Positions 27,820 to 27,863 of a stretch of DNA of 27,863 bases are shown one piece after another. The translations under genes and the position numbers were made by a program. Within the stretch, counting starts at the first letter, position 1, and each line of letters starts with the position of its first letter. The notes under the pieces are model-generated. The model saw only the letters and a program-made list of their open reading frames with translations. It did not search any database and was not told the origin of the DNA. This DNA comes from JAUYQE01 sp035289745 (GTDB taxonomy: Archaea; Nanobdellota; Nanobdellia; Woesearchaeales; GW2011-AR9): NCBI GenBank assembly GCA_035289745.1, contig DATDWF010000078.1, positions 1-27,863 on the forward strand, read 5' to 3'.

Positions 27820-27863
27820 GGTCAAAAAGCATTTAGAGTAACAAAGCAACAAAAAAGAAAAAA

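Noticed and set aside
1..27863. CRISPR arrays, transposases, tRNA and rRNA genes
   Set aside because: I looked for regularly spaced repeats, DDE or tyrosine recombinase motifs and tRNA-like cloverleaf sequences and saw none. A tRNAscan or Infernal run would be decisive.

Overview
The window is an archaeal chromosome segment, most likely from a DPANN-type archaeon (Woesearchaeota or Pacearchaeota-like; the lineage is inference). Archaeal markers are the exosome set rrp4, rrp41 and rrp42, SBDS, RNA polymerase subunit RpoK, the Pth2 type of peptidyl-tRNA hydrolase, a DUF357 protein and a TrmB-family regulator. Many first genes have a TATA box 24-30 bp before the start codon, which implies leaderless mRNAs. 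Genes inside operons use GGAGG or GGTGA ribosome binding sites or ATGA overlaps instead. No tRNA, rRNA, CRISPR array or transposase was seen.

Left part (1-8043): the 3' end of a cut gene, a HEPN/MNT toxin-antitoxin (TA) pair, an AbrB/VapC pair and a small helical protein. A chaperone operon on the minus strand follows (grpE, dnaK, two unknown genes, an HD phosphohydrolase, dnaJ), with a divergent winged-helix gene that may regulate it.

Middle (8044-14093): an AAA_14/DUF4143 ATPase gene is bracketed by a 17-bp direct repeat. The second copy reads on into what looks like the displaced tail of the winged-helix gene, so this looks like an inserted cassette. Then come a DedA membrane protein, MsrA, Pth2, small anchored proteins and two more VapBC pairs.

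Right-middle (14160-20343): the most unusual part. A TrmB-family regulator heads a run of about twelve tightly packed minus-strand genes, nearly all small proteins with signal peptides, lipobox-like cysteines or glycine-rich membrane segments, ending in a predicted membrane-anchored HExxH metalloprotease. Several are paralogues, and gene fragments show local duplication and decay. I infer a regulated cell-envelope or secreted system of unknown function.

Right (20674-27863): a second MNT/HEPN pair, then a minus-strand block with DUF357, a possible TraB/Tiki-like protein, an unknown protein, rpoK, rrp42, rrp41, a small lipoprotein-like gene and rrp4. SBDS lies beyond a plus-strand toxin-antitoxin pair that splits the usual SBDS-rrp4 neighbourhood. 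Most of the TA promoters, and the ATPase promoter, carry a different inverted repeat at the TATA/start region, which suggests self-repression.
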